A stretch of DNA of 64,000 bases. It comes from M1-B18 sp048264125. Its GTDB lineage: Bacteria; Bacillota; Clostridia; Peptostreptococcales; Natronincolaceae. The stretch covers positions 124,001-188,000 of the forward strand of contig JBLXDM010000009.1 in NCBI GenBank assembly GCA_048264125.1, in the 5' to 3' direction. The position numbers and the translations under genes were made by a program. Below the pieces are notes generated by a model. That model was given only the letters and a program-made list of their open reading frames with translations, was not told where the DNA came from and did not search any database. Numbering within the stretch: position 1 is the stretch's first letter; each line of letters begins with the position of its first letter. This document shows positions 53,712-62,525 of this stretch, piece by piece.

Positions 53712-55112
53712 TTAAACCAAGGCAGCCGAGGCTCTGTCCTCCTCCAGCAGTGCTTCTATAACCTGCTCCAGCTGAAGCCCTCTAGAGGCCTTTACTAATA
53801 TAATAGCATTATTGGCTAAAATCCGCTTAATTTCTTTGATCATTTCCTCCCTGCTGGTGAAGGAGCGTACTCTGTTTATAGGAAATCTGAGGGCTGCAGC
53901 CTCTGAAAGATTCTTCGACAGGGGCCCTATGGTGAATAAATAGTCTATTTCATCTGGGTCAATTTCTCTGCCGATGACCCTGTGATATTCCACCTCATCA
54001 CTGCCTATGCCCTCCATATCCCCCAGCACCGCTATTTTTTGTCTGTAGTTCTTTAGGCCATATAGGGTATCCAAGGCAGCCCGAAGGCTGGAGGGATTAG
54101 ATTTGTAGGCATCATTCAGTATTGTTAAGCCCTTCCCCACAATCAGCTCATTCCGCATGCCGGTGGCATCAATATTTAATAGCCCCTCACGAATTTCCAT
54201 GAAGCTGAGACCAAAAAACCTAGCCACTGCAATAGCTGCAGCTGCATTGTATATTTGATGCCTTCCCAGCATCGGCAGAAGCATAGGCGCCTCTTCCATG
54301 CCCTCCAGCACAAACAGGCTCCCCTCCTCCTGTAGCTTCTTTAGTATGGGGCGATAGGTATTCCATGGCTTTTCTCCAAAGGTCTCAAGCCTTTGAGGCA
54401 GCTTCAAGCTCTCAACCTTCTCCCTCAAGGCCTCGTCATCTCCATTAAATACGAATATCCCCTCCGGTTTAAGTCCTTCAGCTATTTTAAGCTTTTCAGT
54501 GTAGATATTTTCCTTTGTCCCCATGGTGGTTAAATGGGCCTCGCCTATATTGGTTATGATGGCTGCATCCGGCAGTGCAATTGATGTCAAAAGCGCCATC
54601 TCACCGGGATCTGAAATACCCATTTCCACCACCGCCATTTCAGTATCCTCTTCCAGCTCCAGCAGTGTCAGGGGAACACCTAAATGATTGTTTAAATTTC
54701 CAAAGGTCTTTTGGGTTTTATATTTGGTTTTAAGCATGCCTGCCAATATATCCTTGGTGGAGGTCTTGCCATTACTGCCGGTTATGCCTATAACTCTGGC
54801 ATTTATTTGCAGCCTATACTCCCTTGCCAGCCTTTGAAGGGCCTCGACGGTGTCCTCCACCAAAATCAAGGGAATATTTACCTGAGGCAAGGGCTGATTC
54901 TCATTCCATAGTGCCGCTACTGCCCCAGCCTCTACTGCCTTCTGAATAAAGCCATGTCCGTCGAAGCGCTCTCCCTTTATGGGCACATAGAGCTGACCCT
55001 CCGATATGCTCCTTGTATCTATTGATACTCCCTTAATTATTCTACTCTGCTCCTTCTGTAGCCCATGCCCGCCTGCCATCTTTTCTATTTCTATCAGTGT
55101 TCTAGTTATCAT
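53712..55112 (-). CDS. murF: UDP-MurNAc-tripeptide-D-Ala-D-Ala ligase
   Basis: The protein has 466 residues. It joins the D-Ala-D-Ala dipeptide to the UDP-MurNAc tripeptide in the cytoplasm. The Mur ligase ATP loop is GITGSNGKTSTKDIL (near 110), the central domain has NLNNHLGVPLTLLEL and EMGISDPGEMALL, and the C-terminal domain has LNDAYKSNPSSLRAAL. It shares one base with the ddl stop region, so the two genes are tightly coupled. Their products act one after the other in peptidoglycan synthesis. Confidence 0.97.
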   Translation of the reverse strand: MITRTLIEIEKMAGGHGLQKEQSRIIKGVSIDTRSISEGQLYVPIKGERFDGHGFIQKAVEAGAVAALWNENQPLPQVNIPLILVEDTVEALQRLAREYRLQINARVIGITGSNGKTSTKDILAGMLKTKYKTQKTFGNLNNHLGVPLTLLELEEDTEMAVVEMGISDPGEMALLTSIALPDAAIITNIGEAHLTTMGTKENIYTEKLKIAEGLKPEGIFVFNGDDEALREKVESLKLPQRLETFGEKPWNTYRPILKKLQEEGSLFVLEGMEEAPMLLPMLGRHQIYNAAAAIAVARFFGLSFMEIREGLLNIDATGMRNELIVGKGLTILNDAYKSNPSSLRAALDTLYGLKNYRQKIAVLGDMEGIGSDEVEYHRVIGREIDPDEIDYLFTIGPLSKNLSEAAALRFPINRVRSFTSREEMIKEIKRILANNAIILVKASRGLQLEQVIEALLEEDRASAALV

Positions 55113-56188
55113 TAAGCCTTCCTCCTGTCCAGAAGAGCCTTCTTTTGCTTATGTCTTTCGATAGCCAGCTCTATGAATATATCCATCAGCTGAGTATTAG
55201 TTGTGCCATCGGTTTTTTCCCACAGGGCAGGGAACATGCTGAGCTTGGTGAAGCCCGGCATAGTGTTTACCTCATTTACAAAGTATTTGTCCTCTGTTAC
55301 GAAGAAATCCACCCTTACCAGCCCTACACAATTTAATACCCTTGCTGCCTCCTCTGCTGTTGACCTCATCCGACTACTCATCTCATCGGTTATTTTTGCC
55401 GGTATAACTGCCACCAGCTTACCGTCAAGATATTTTGCATTGTAGTCCATAAAGCTTCTCTCCTGTATAAACTCGCCCACTACAGAGGCTTTAGGATAAT
55501 CATTGCCTACAACGGCTATTTGCATCTCCCTGCCGATGGCCTCCGCCTCAATTACCAGCTTCCTATCGTAGCGGAAGGCCTCCTTAATTGCCTGCTCTAA
55601 TTCCTCTCTATTGCTGCACCTGCTTATACCAACACTGGAGCCCAGTGACGCCGGCTTTACATAGCAGGGATAGCCGATGTCTGCCTCCAATTTCTGAATT
55701 TCCCCCTCACCATTAGACGAATAGTCCGTTAGCCACATTGCCCTATATTTAACCTGGGGTATACCTGCTTTGGTGAACAAATCCTTACAGACTACCTTAT
55801 CCAGTCCGACTGCGGAGCCCAGCACGCCATTTCCTACATATGGTATATCTAAGAGCTCCAATAAGCCCTGTATTGTGCCATCCTCTCCATTTGCTCCATG
55901 TAGGGCCGGAAATACCACATTTTCCCCCTGTGGCTTCAGGGTCCTTGTAAGAAATTCTCCCATGGAGGCGGCTATGGAGCTTGTGGAATAAGCCTTAAGC
56001 TCCTCTACAGCCTTTATCTCCCCCTCTATCTTGTCTAGAGGACACCAAACTCCCTCCATTGTTATATATACGGGATAAATATTATACTTATCCTTGTCCA
56101 TTGCATTCATTACGTATGAAGCCGTCTTAAAGGAAACCTCATGCTCTACTGATTTTCCGCCATATAGTACATAGATATTTTTCTTCAC
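55112..56188 (-). CDS. ddl: D-alanine-D-alanine ligase
   Basis: The protein has 358 residues. The ATP-grasp layout is complete: LYGGKSVEHEVS at the start, KPASLGSSVGISR as the ATP loop, and EVNTMPGF at the metal site. The omega loop reads FMDYNAKYLDG with the Tyr typical of D-Ala-D-Ala ligases, so it is not a D-Ala-D-Lac (VanA/VanB) enzyme. The start is a GTG at 56188 with AGGAGG upstream; earlier in-frame codons lack a ribosome site. It is the first gene of the murF operon. Confidence 0.96.
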   Translation of the reverse strand: MKKNIYVLYGGKSVEHEVSFKTASYVMNAMDKDKYNIYPVYITMEGVWCPLDKIEGEIKAVEELKAYSTSSIAASMGEFLTRTLKPQGENVVFPALHGANGEDGTIQGLLELLDIPYVGNGVLGSAVGLDKVVCKDLFTKAGIPQVKYRAMWLTDYSSNGEGEIQKLEADIGYPCYVKPASLGSSVGISRCSNREELEQAIKEAFRYDRKLVIEAEAIGREMQIAVVGNDYPKASVVGEFIQERSFMDYNAKYLDGKLVAVIPAKITDEMSSRMRSTAEEAARVLNCVGLVRVDFFVTEDKYFVNEVNTMPGFTKLSMFPALWEKTDGTTNTQLMDIFIELAIERHKQKKALLDRRKA

Positions 56189-56351
56189 GTACGCTCCTCC
56201 TAAATTCTCCTTAGTTTTCGGCCTGTCGCCGGATAGCTTTAGTTTATGCCAATTTAGCAAAAAAGAACTCAATAAAGCCTTGAAGAATTTATTAATATTT
56301 CATTAAGATTAAAGACCCCTCATAGCAAAATGAGCTTGCCTATGAAAGCAC

Positions 56352-56394
56352 AAAAAACCGAATAACCAAGGATGGCTCCTTAGTTACTCGGTTT
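56352..56394 (-). terminator. Terminator of the selenoprotein/DsbD-like pair
   Basis: AAACCGA..TAAC..AAGGA and its partner form a long stem with two mismatches around a 6-base loop. TTTTTT follows on the minus strand. It lies about 34 bases after the stop. Confidence 0.85.
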
Positions 56395-56427
56395 AGGGTT
56401 ATCACAATAGAAGGTATGATGGCTGAT

Positions 56428-57588
56428 TTAATACCTATAGGTATATACATAGGCAAAGATGCCGGATGTTGCTATAACTACAGCAGAGCCTATTGTTATT
56501 AATCCCATGTTATTAATATATTTCGAGCCCAGCAGCAGCAGAGCACCTAAAAAAATCATCAAGCAGCCTGAGACCAGCTTTATGCCCATGGCTATTTTGA
56601 AATTCATCTGAGCCCGCTTTAGGGTTATTGCTGCAGCTATTACAATTACCAGCTCTATCAGTACGTACATAAGCAAATAAAGGGCTAACAGCATAAAATA
56701 TTGGCCTTTTCCAATCCCCTGCTGAGCCAGTATACCATTCCATATAATCGGAAAGCCTGCAGTACAGGGCAGCTCTACCAAGGAGGCAAACAAGGCAATG
56801 ATTATAGTAGCAGCCACAAGCCTCAGGGGGCTTAGCTCCTTAAGTAGACTCTTCTCTACTCTTTGAATAAATTTATCCTTATTCTGCGTGGAAATGCCAA
56901 GGGAAATCCCCTTATTCGTAAAGAAATCCTTTATCGTCACCATAGCAAAGAATAGTGCAATTAGAAAAATCAGCAGCCTTAACCAAAGAATATCCAATAC
57001 CGATACCGTAATACCGAACACACCAACAATGTAAAGGCCATAAATAAGGGCTATAACTGCAATATAGCTTCCCCCCACCAGCAGCATTTTTTTCCGTGAG
57101 CCTAAGCCTACTACCATGCTTATCAAGGCCATTAGGGCCCATATAGAGCAGGGATTCAGGCCGTCTATCGAGCCTATAATAATGGTGGGCAGCAGCAGCT
57201 CCCCCTCCTCAAAATTAAAGGAATAAAATTGCAGGCTGCCGGCGGCATCAATTTTATTGGTGGATATATATTCCTTAATCTCGGATTCAAATTGCGGATT
57301 AAATCCGCTCCATACTTTATCCTTATAAATAAATACTGGCAGGGCCACAGTTTTTAAATTGTGCTCCCCCAGCTTCCTATTAAATAATTCCTTATCCTCA
57401 TTTACCTCATAGGCTACGACCGTTACGCCATATTCCCTCTCCAGCTCCTCCAAAAATGGCCCGGTGCTGTCACATACAGTGCAGCCTCTGCTCCACAGGT
57501 AATACAGCGGCTCCTCTTCTCCATAGGAAATGGCAGTCATGGAGAGAATCATAATAAATATAAATAATATCGCAATATGCTTCTTCAA
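56428..57588 (-). CDS. Thioredoxin-like domain fused to a CcdA/DsbD-type membrane domain
   Basis: The protein has 386 residues. A signal-anchor segment (1-22) precedes an outside thioredoxin-like domain with the redox motif CTVC (Cys36, Cys39) and the cis-Pro in ALPVF. The rest has seven to eight membrane helices carrying GLNPC (Cys147) and LPCTAGFP (Cys275), the two membrane cysteines that pass electrons in CcdA and DsbD. It should move reducing power across the membrane to extracytoplasmic disulfides. The start is a TTG, one base after the stop of the predicted selenoprotein gene, so the two are likely translated together. Confidence 0.9.
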   Translation of the reverse strand: MKKHIAILFIFIMILSMTAISYGEEEPLYYLWSRGCTVCDSTGPFLEELEREYGVTVVAYEVNEDKELFNRKLGEHNLKTVALPVFIYKDKVWSGFNPQFESEIKEYISTNKIDAAGSLQFYSFNFEEGELLLPTIIIGSIDGLNPCSIWALMALISMVVGLGSRKKMLLVGGSYIAVIALIYGLYIVGVFGITVSVLDILWLRLLIFLIALFFAMVTIKDFFTNKGISLGISTQNKDKFIQRVEKSLLKELSPLRLVAATIIIALFASLVELPCTAGFPIIWNGILAQQGIGKGQYFMLLALYLLMYVLIELVIVIAAAITLKRAQMNFKIAMGIKLVSGCLMIFLGALLLLGSKYINNMGLITIGSAVVIATSGIFAYVYTYRY

Positions 57589-57589
57589 T

Positions 57590-57874
57590 TTAACATGCCC
57601 CTTTTACTCCGGTGATTTTTATTGTCTTTAGCCCCAGAAGCAACTTTAGCGCTATAAATATTTCATCCTCCGCCTCTAGGCAATCAGATATATAAAAGCT
57701 AAGGCTCTCGTAGATTAATAGGCTATAGCCCTCTTCATCCTTAGGTCTTCCAGCCTCAAGGGCCGGTATGGCTTCTATACATCAGCCGCCCCCCACAAGC
57801 TTTGTATTTATCGTAAATTCCCTGCCCCTTTTCTTTAAATACTTCTTAGCTTCCTCGGTAAGCCTTAGCTGCAT
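57590..57874 (-). CDS. Selenoprotein with UC motif (CC/Se motif family), in-frame TGA
   Basis: The frame is continuous except for one TGA at 57782-57784, giving 94 residues with selenocysteine at 31 in GGG-U-C. The part before the TGA (MQLRLTEEAKKYLKKRG) and the part after it (IEAIPALEAGRP, then SLLIYESLSFYISD) read as one small alpha/beta protein. Its length and UC motif match the small CC/Se motif family, in which members have either Cys-Cys or Sec-Cys. AGGGGG lies nine bases before the ATG. A SECIS-like stem follows the TGA. It is coupled to a membrane thioredoxin-like protein, so a redox role is likely. A plain nonsense mutation is the main alternative. Confidence 0.8.
57750..57784 (-). 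promoter_or_regulatory. SECIS-like stem-loop after the in-frame TGA
   Basis: After the TGA and 15 further bases, CCGGCC (57766-57761) pairs with GGCTGG (57755-57750), including one G-U pair, around the loop CTTGA. The distance and small loop are as in bacterial SECIS elements, which bind SelB. The sequence is also fully coding. Confidence 0.6.
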
Positions 57875-57933
57875 ATTAAATAACCCCCTAAGCTTCACTG
57901 CTGACCAGCACCAGAATTAAGGTGGTCAAGGTA

Positions 57934-58800
57934 CTAGTACAATAGCTTGTTTTTAATGTTTGTAGATATGACTTCCAATACAAGGGCCACACCTAAAATC
58001 ATGTAGGTGATGAAGCCTACCTCCCTAACATCGAAGTAGAAGCCCCCTGCCATAAATAAGTCAAATCCAATTCCTCCGGCCCCTGCTGCCGCCCCCATTG
58101 CTACAGCCACCATAAAGTTTATCTCAAACCTCATAAAGGTCCAGGCCATTAGATAGGAGGCTGATGAGGGTATTACTGCCTGAAATACGATTTGCCACCA
58201 GCTGGCACCGGAGGCCTTAAGGGCCTCTATAACACCATAGTCAATTTCCTCAAAGGTCTCTGCATAGGCCTTTACCAAATAGCCTATGGCGTGGAAGGAT
58301 AGGCCAATGATGGCTGCCACACTACCAAGTCCTGCTGACACAGCAAATATCAAAATCCACAGCACCGTTGGCACCGCTCTGATAAAGGCCACCACAGCTT
58401 TAATTACATTCCCGATTCTGGGGTTAGATAGATTCTTTGCCGATAACAGCCCTAGTATAAGTGCCACTGCTGCAGCGATTATAGTCGTCAGAAAGGAAAG
58501 TCCAAGGGTAATTGACAGCTCCTTAAAGGCTTCGATTAATGTGATATGTGACAGCTGTGCCTCCACAAACATTGATTTTAAATTTCCAAAGGTCAGATTA
58601 ATAGCCCTGATAATATCTATGCTTTTATAGTCGAAGGTTAAAAATCCATAGACGGTTGCCACCAGCAGCATTAGGATAGTAATGTTAATAGCCCCCTGAG
58701 AGCCGCCGGCAGCGGCTATCTTTATTTTGCCGCCCCTATACCTCATTGCTTCATCATTTTTATTTATCGTTTTTAAATTAATAGCAGAGGAGCTTTCCAT
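57934..58800 (-). CDS. phnE: Phosphonate ABC transporter permease (second copy)
   Basis: The protein has 288 residues. About six membrane segments and the permease contact motif GASWWQIVFQAVIPSS (EAA-like loop, near 200) are present. The N-terminal 30 residues are cytoplasmic and basic. With its partner it forms the membrane channel for phosphonate uptake. Its ATG overlaps the stop of the first copy by one base. Confidence 0.95.
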   Translation of the reverse strand: MESSSAINLKTINKNDEAMRYRGGKIKIAAAGGSQGAINITILMLLVATVYGFLTFDYKSIDIIRAINLTFGNLKSMFVEAQLSHITLIEAFKELSITLGLSFLTTIIAAAVALILGLLSAKNLSNPRIGNVIKAVVAFIRAVPTVLWILIFAVSAGLGSVAAIIGLSFHAIGYLVKAYAETFEEIDYGVIEALKASGASWWQIVFQAVIPSSASYLMAWTFMRFEINFMVAVAMGAAAGAGGIGFDLFMAGGFYFDVREVGFITYMILGVALVLEVISTNIKNKLLY

Positions 58801-59597
58801 TATAAAATCAGCCTCCTTACGTAATTAGATATAAATTCTATTGCAAAAACGATTATAACTATAGCCACCACCACAAGGCTGGCGGTATTGTAATTTAAGC
58901 TTCTGTAATAGAGCAAAAACAGATGACCTATACCGGTGCCGGTCAAAATTCCTATTAGGGTTGCACCCCTTATATTGGTCTCAATCATATATAAAATCCA
59001 GCTTATAACCTGAGGTATACTGGAGGGAATAACCGCCTGAAATACGATTTGAAAATAGCTGGCTCCCGTCGCCTGCAGTGCCTCCACCGAAGCATGGCTG
59101 GCCTCATCTATAGTCTCTATAAAGGCCCTTGCCAGCACGCCAAAGGTAACAAAGAATAGTGCAAAGAAGCCCGTTAAAACATTTTGTCCAAAGGAAAACA
59201 GAAAAATCATTGCCCATACTGCATCCGGTATATTTCGGAAAACCGATGCCACCAGACGACTTATTTTACTCAGAGAATCATTAATTTTTGTGGTTTTGGA
59301 GCCCATAAGGCCGAAGAAAAAAGCCAGTAGTGCTGCTGTTGTAGTGGAGGCAACTGCCAGAAAAAAGGTTTCGTGCAGCTTTATCAAAATGTTCGGCAAT
59401 CGTGTAAGTGAATCTGCATTTGGATAGAAGTTCATAAACATCCAAAAAATAGCCTTCGGTATAGATGTTATGCCCTTTACAGGGTCGTATTGGGTTATGG
59501 CTGTTGAAACTATTGTTATAGCTGTAATTATAAGACCTGCAATCAGAAACTGCCTTCTTCTTACAGTGAATATATCCAGTCTTTCATTTTTAACCAT
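58800..59597 (-). CDS. phnE: Phosphonate ABC transporter permease (first copy)
   Basis: The protein has 265 residues. It has about six membrane segments and the coupling loop GASYFQIVFQAVIPSS. It resembles the second copy in this loop but differs elsewhere, so the pair is an old duplication that probably works as a heterodimer. It follows phnC by 68 bases. Confidence 0.95.
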   Translation of the reverse strand: MVKNERLDIFTVRRRQFLIAGLIITAITIVSTAITQYDPVKGITSIPKAIFWMFMNFYPNADSLTRLPNILIKLHETFFLAVASTTTAALLAFFFGLMGSKTTKINDSLSKISRLVASVFRNIPDAVWAMIFLFSFGQNVLTGFFALFFVTFGVLARAFIETIDEASHASVEALQATGASYFQIVFQAVIPSSIPQVISWILYMIETNIRGATLIGILTGTGIGHLFLLYYRSLNYNTASLVVVAIVIIVFAIEFISNYVRRLIL

Positions 59598-59665
59598 GAA
59601 AGCATAAACCTCCTATTTGAAAATTTCCCTCAGGGATTAATCCAAGCTTTAACTACACCAAGGTA

Positions 59666-60430
59666 TTAATCAGTAATCAATTCCCCAGCCTCAGTACCAT
59701 AAATACTATAGATCATATCCCTTGATAATTCCTGCGGAGGGCCATCATATTTTATCTGGCCATTGTTGATGCCTATAATGCGGTCTGAATATTTCATTGC
59801 GACATCCACCTGATGCAGGTTAAAGATACAGGTTATTCCCATTTCCTTATTTATATTTTTAAGATGGTCCATGATGATCTTTGAAGCATTGGGGTCCAAT
59901 GAGGCTATGGGCTCGTCACAAAGCACCAGCTTTGGGTCCTGTATTAGCGCCCTGGCAATGCCCACTCTTTGCTTCTGACCACCGCTTAGCTGATCGCATC
60001 GTTTATAGGCCTGTTCCTTCAGACCCAGCTTGTTTAAAATTTCAAAGGCTCTTTTCTTTTCCGCTTCGGTATACATGCCCAAGACACCCTTAATACTGGA
60101 CTTATAGCCCAGTCTGCCATGCAGCACGTTCTCTATTACGCTTAGTCTGTTTACCAGGTTATAGTGCTGAAATATCATGCCAATTCTTCTTCTTAGCAGC
60201 CTAAGCTTTTTCTTATTCATGCTGCTGACATTGATACTATCGAAGCTGATTTCCCCCTCTGATGCATCAACCATGCGGTTAATGCAGCGAAGGAGAGTCG
60301 ATTTACCGGCTCCCGAAGGCCCGATAATGGATACAAACTCCCCTTCTGCTACAGAGAAGTTAACATCAGTCAGAGCCCTTGTTCCTCCAAGGTACTCCTT
60401 CGACAGCTTACTTATTTCCAGTAAAGCCAT
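59666..60430 (-). CDS. phnC: Phosphonate ABC transporter ATP-binding protein
   Basis: The protein has 254 residues. Walker A GPSGAGKST, signature LSGGQKQRVGIARAL, Walker B LVLCDEPIASLDP and the switch His in NLHQVDVA are all present. AAGGAGAG precedes the ATG. It powers the PhnE pair. Confidence 0.97.
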   Translation of the reverse strand: MALLEISKLSKEYLGGTRALTDVNFSVAEGEFVSIIGPSGAGKSTLLRCINRMVDASEGEISFDSINVSSMNKKKLRLLRRRIGMIFQHYNLVNRLSVIENVLHGRLGYKSSIKGVLGMYTEAEKKRAFEILNKLGLKEQAYKRCDQLSGGQKQRVGIARALIQDPKLVLCDEPIASLDPNASKIIMDHLKNINKEMGITCIFNLHQVDVAMKYSDRIIGINNGQIKYDGPPQELSRDMIYSIYGTEAGELITD

Positions 60431-60475
60431 AGTTAACTCTCCTTTGTAATTAAATTAATGTATAAGCTTCTATCC

Positions 60476-61525
60476 CTAATTCAATTCTCTTATTGGGTTG
60501 AACCATGAATCCTCAACCTTTGCAAAACGCTCATCTGCTGTTTTAGTAAACAATCCCTTAAACTCAGAATCCTTAGGTATAAAAATCTTTTGATTGTTTG
60601 CAACTGCATCGGAGGTCATGGCCTCAAGAATTGCCTTTTGATCTTCTTCATTTAATACTTCGGTATTCATAACAAAGGGTGCATTTAATACTGGTGTAAC
60701 GGATATTGCTACAAATTCCTCTCCGCCTAAGGTGTTAAAGGGCTCTGCTGCATCATCTGTTACTCTATATACTGTGCCTACTTTGTTTACCTCTCCGCTG
60801 GCAGGTTCAATATAATTGGCAACACAGGTATCACATACGGCACCGATATCAGCTCTGTCGGTTAAGACATTTACTGCTGAGCCCTGATGTGATCCGCCAA
60901 ACAGAACCTCTTGGAAAAACATGTTTGAGCCACCCTCCAGTAAATCCTCCTGCTTTAGATCTGACCATTCTGATTTCTTAGTGAAATGAGAAATTATACC
61001 TGAAGAAGGAATAACAAAGCCTGAGGTTGAGCTATTGGAAACAAATGAAAATCTCTTGCCTTGAATATTGTCGATGGCAAATCCGCTGCCGCTTTGATAT
61101 TGACCTTCGTTGCCCTTCCTTACGATAAGCCAGCTATAATATACGGCATCATCAAGGGTTCCGGATTTACCGGTAGGAACTGCTAAGGAGGTCACCTTAT
61201 TGTTCTTGTTTCTGGCCTCTACATAGCCCTGTGCCCCCATAAAGGCAAGGTGCGCATTGCCATTGGCAATGGTTTCAATTGCAATAGCATAGTCGGTTGT
61301 TAGCTGATGGTTTACCTTTTTTCCCGTTGCTGCTTCAATTACTGCTCCTATTTCGTCCCTTGCACCCTTTAAATCATTTCCGGATTCATTAGGATACCAA
61401 ACCATTGTAATAGTGTCGTAGTCCTTAACCCCTCCTTGCTCTGAGTCGGCGGTTGTTGTAGAGCAGCCTGTCAACAGCGCTGCAGCTAATGTTAAACTAA
61501 TAAGCGTTAAAATCAATCTCTTCAT
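60476..61525 (-). CDS. phnD: Phosphonate-binding lipoprotein
   Basis: The protein has 349 residues. A lipoprotein signal ends in LLTGC (Cys21), followed by a type II solute-binding fold with DTITMVWYPNESG, AFMGAQGYVEARN and VNVLTDRADIGAVCDTCV. The family includes PhnD- and PtxB-like proteins that bind phosphonate, phosphite or related compounds. It is the first gene of the transport group, behind a promoter with paired repeats, so it should be strongly induced. Confidence 0.95.
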   Translation of the reverse strand: MKRLILTLISLTLAAALLTGCSTTTADSEQGGVKDYDTITMVWYPNESGNDLKGARDEIGAVIEAATGKKVNHQLTTDYAIAIETIANGNAHLAFMGAQGYVEARNKNNKVTSLAVPTGKSGTLDDAVYYSWLIVRKGNEGQYQSGSGFAIDNIQGKRFSFVSNSSTSGFVIPSSGIISHFTKKSEWSDLKQEDLLEGGSNMFFQEVLFGGSHQGSAVNVLTDRADIGAVCDTCVANYIEPASGEVNKVGTVYRVTDDAAEPFNTLGGEEFVAISVTPVLNAPFVMNTEVLNEEDQKAILEAMTSDAVANNQKIFIPKDSEFKGLFTKTADERFAKVEDSWFNPIRELN

Positions 61526-61576
61526 GTTTTTTCCCCTTTCAACTTTTTTGAGTTTATCCCCCTGACAAGTCCTATA

Positions 61577-61635
61577 ATTATAATAATCTATTATGATTAA
61601 GTCCCCATTATCTGGCAGTTAAGTTATGATTAAGT
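61577..61635 (-). promoter_or_regulatory. phnD promoter with paired direct repeats (candidate Pho box)
   Basis: On the minus strand two identical copies of ACTTAATCATAA (61624-61635 and 61591-61602) are 33 bases apart. A further TTAA lies 11 bases from the distal copy, the spacing used by PhoP/PhoB-type regulators. TATAAT (61577-61582) follows as the -10, without a good -35, as expected for an activated promoter. Confidence 0.6.
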
Positions 61636-61673
61636 TCTAAACAAGTTGATAAAATCTAAGCTTGACAGTAATA

Positions 61674-62489
61674 TTAAAAAAAATATCGTAAAAATTCCTT
61701 AGGAGCGGTTATGTCACCAATTTTTATTGAGGTGGAGCCATAGTCACCATGAAAGTCACTGCCACCGGTTAAAATCAAGTCATGCTTTTGCTGCAGCTCC
61801 TTTATTTGAATAAAGTCCTCCTCCGTATGGCATTCATGCATCAGCTCAATACCATCTAAGCCCGCCTCCACCAGCTCCTCCACAGATTCATAGGCTTGGG
61901 ACTGACCGGGGTGAGCCAATATTGCCAGGCCACCGTCTGCCTTAATGGCGCTAATGGCCTCCGTTGCCTCTACATAGGAAATCTCTCCTGAGCAGATACC
62001 ACCATTTTTAAAAAGACTATAATAAAGCTCAGAATAGATGCTGTCGGTATACTGCCGTCTAATTAGCTCCGCCATAATATGCTGCTTATAGATGATGAGG
62101 CTGTTCTGAGACAGCTTAAATATCTCCTTGGGGTCGATGGCGTATCCATGCTGTATTAGTAGGTTGATCTGCCGAGTGGCGTTTTGCTGCCTTGCCTCCA
62201 GTATAGGCTCACAGATTTTGGTTATGCTGGAGCCCTCCAAATCAAAATTGTACCCAAGTATATGGAGCTTCTTTTTTCTTTTATAGTCGTAGGCTGAAAT
62301 TTCAACCCCTGGAATAACCTGGACCTTATGCTTCCGTCCCAGCATCATGGCCTCCTTTAGCCCCTTTATGGTGTCGTGGTTCACTATTCCCAGATGGGTT
62401 ACCCCTTGGCCTTTAGCCAGCCTTAGGGTATCTGCCGTATCGTAAAAGCCATCGGATATATCCGTGTGAACGTGTAAATCCGCCTTCAT
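61674..62489 (-). CDS. PHP-family phosphoesterase, PhnPP-like
   Basis: The protein has 271 residues. The PHP metal site is clear: DLHVHTDISDG at the start, NHDT, LAHPGQSQ near 190 and GGSDFHGD near the end. In C-P lyase operons of some anaerobes a PHP enzyme (PhnPP) opens 5-phosphoribosyl 1,2-cyclic phosphate in place of PhnP, and this gene's position between phnL and phnD fits that role. I chose the ATG at 62489 for its AGGAGG eight bases upstream. Confidence 0.88.
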   Translation of the reverse strand: MKADLHVHTDISDGFYDTADTLRLAKGQGVTHLGIVNHDTIKGLKEAMMLGRKHKVQVIPGVEISAYDYKRKKKLHILGYNFDLEGSSITKICEPILEARQQNATRQINLLIQHGYAIDPKEIFKLSQNSLIIYKQHIMAELIRRQYTDSIYSELYYSLFKNGGICSGEISYVEATEAISAIKADGGLAILAHPGQSQAYESVEELVEAGLDGIELMHECHTEEDFIQIKELQQKHDLILTGGSDFHGDYGSTSIKIGDITAPKEFLRYFF

Positions 62490-62525
62490 TAAAAGCACCT
62501 CCTTTCAAAAACACTGCAAAATCAA

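Noticed and set aside
51923..56188. Vancomycin resistance cluster
   Set aside because: There is no vanH, vanX or vanT-like gene, and the ligase carries the Tyr loop of D-Ala-D-Ala enzymes and not the D-Lac or D-Ser form.
57782..57784. TGA in the small gene read as a sequencing error or a simple nonsense mutation
   Set aside because: The frame is intact on both sides, the TGA precedes a Cys in a GGG-x-C motif, and a SECIS-like stem follows. A nonsense mutation remains possible but is less likely.
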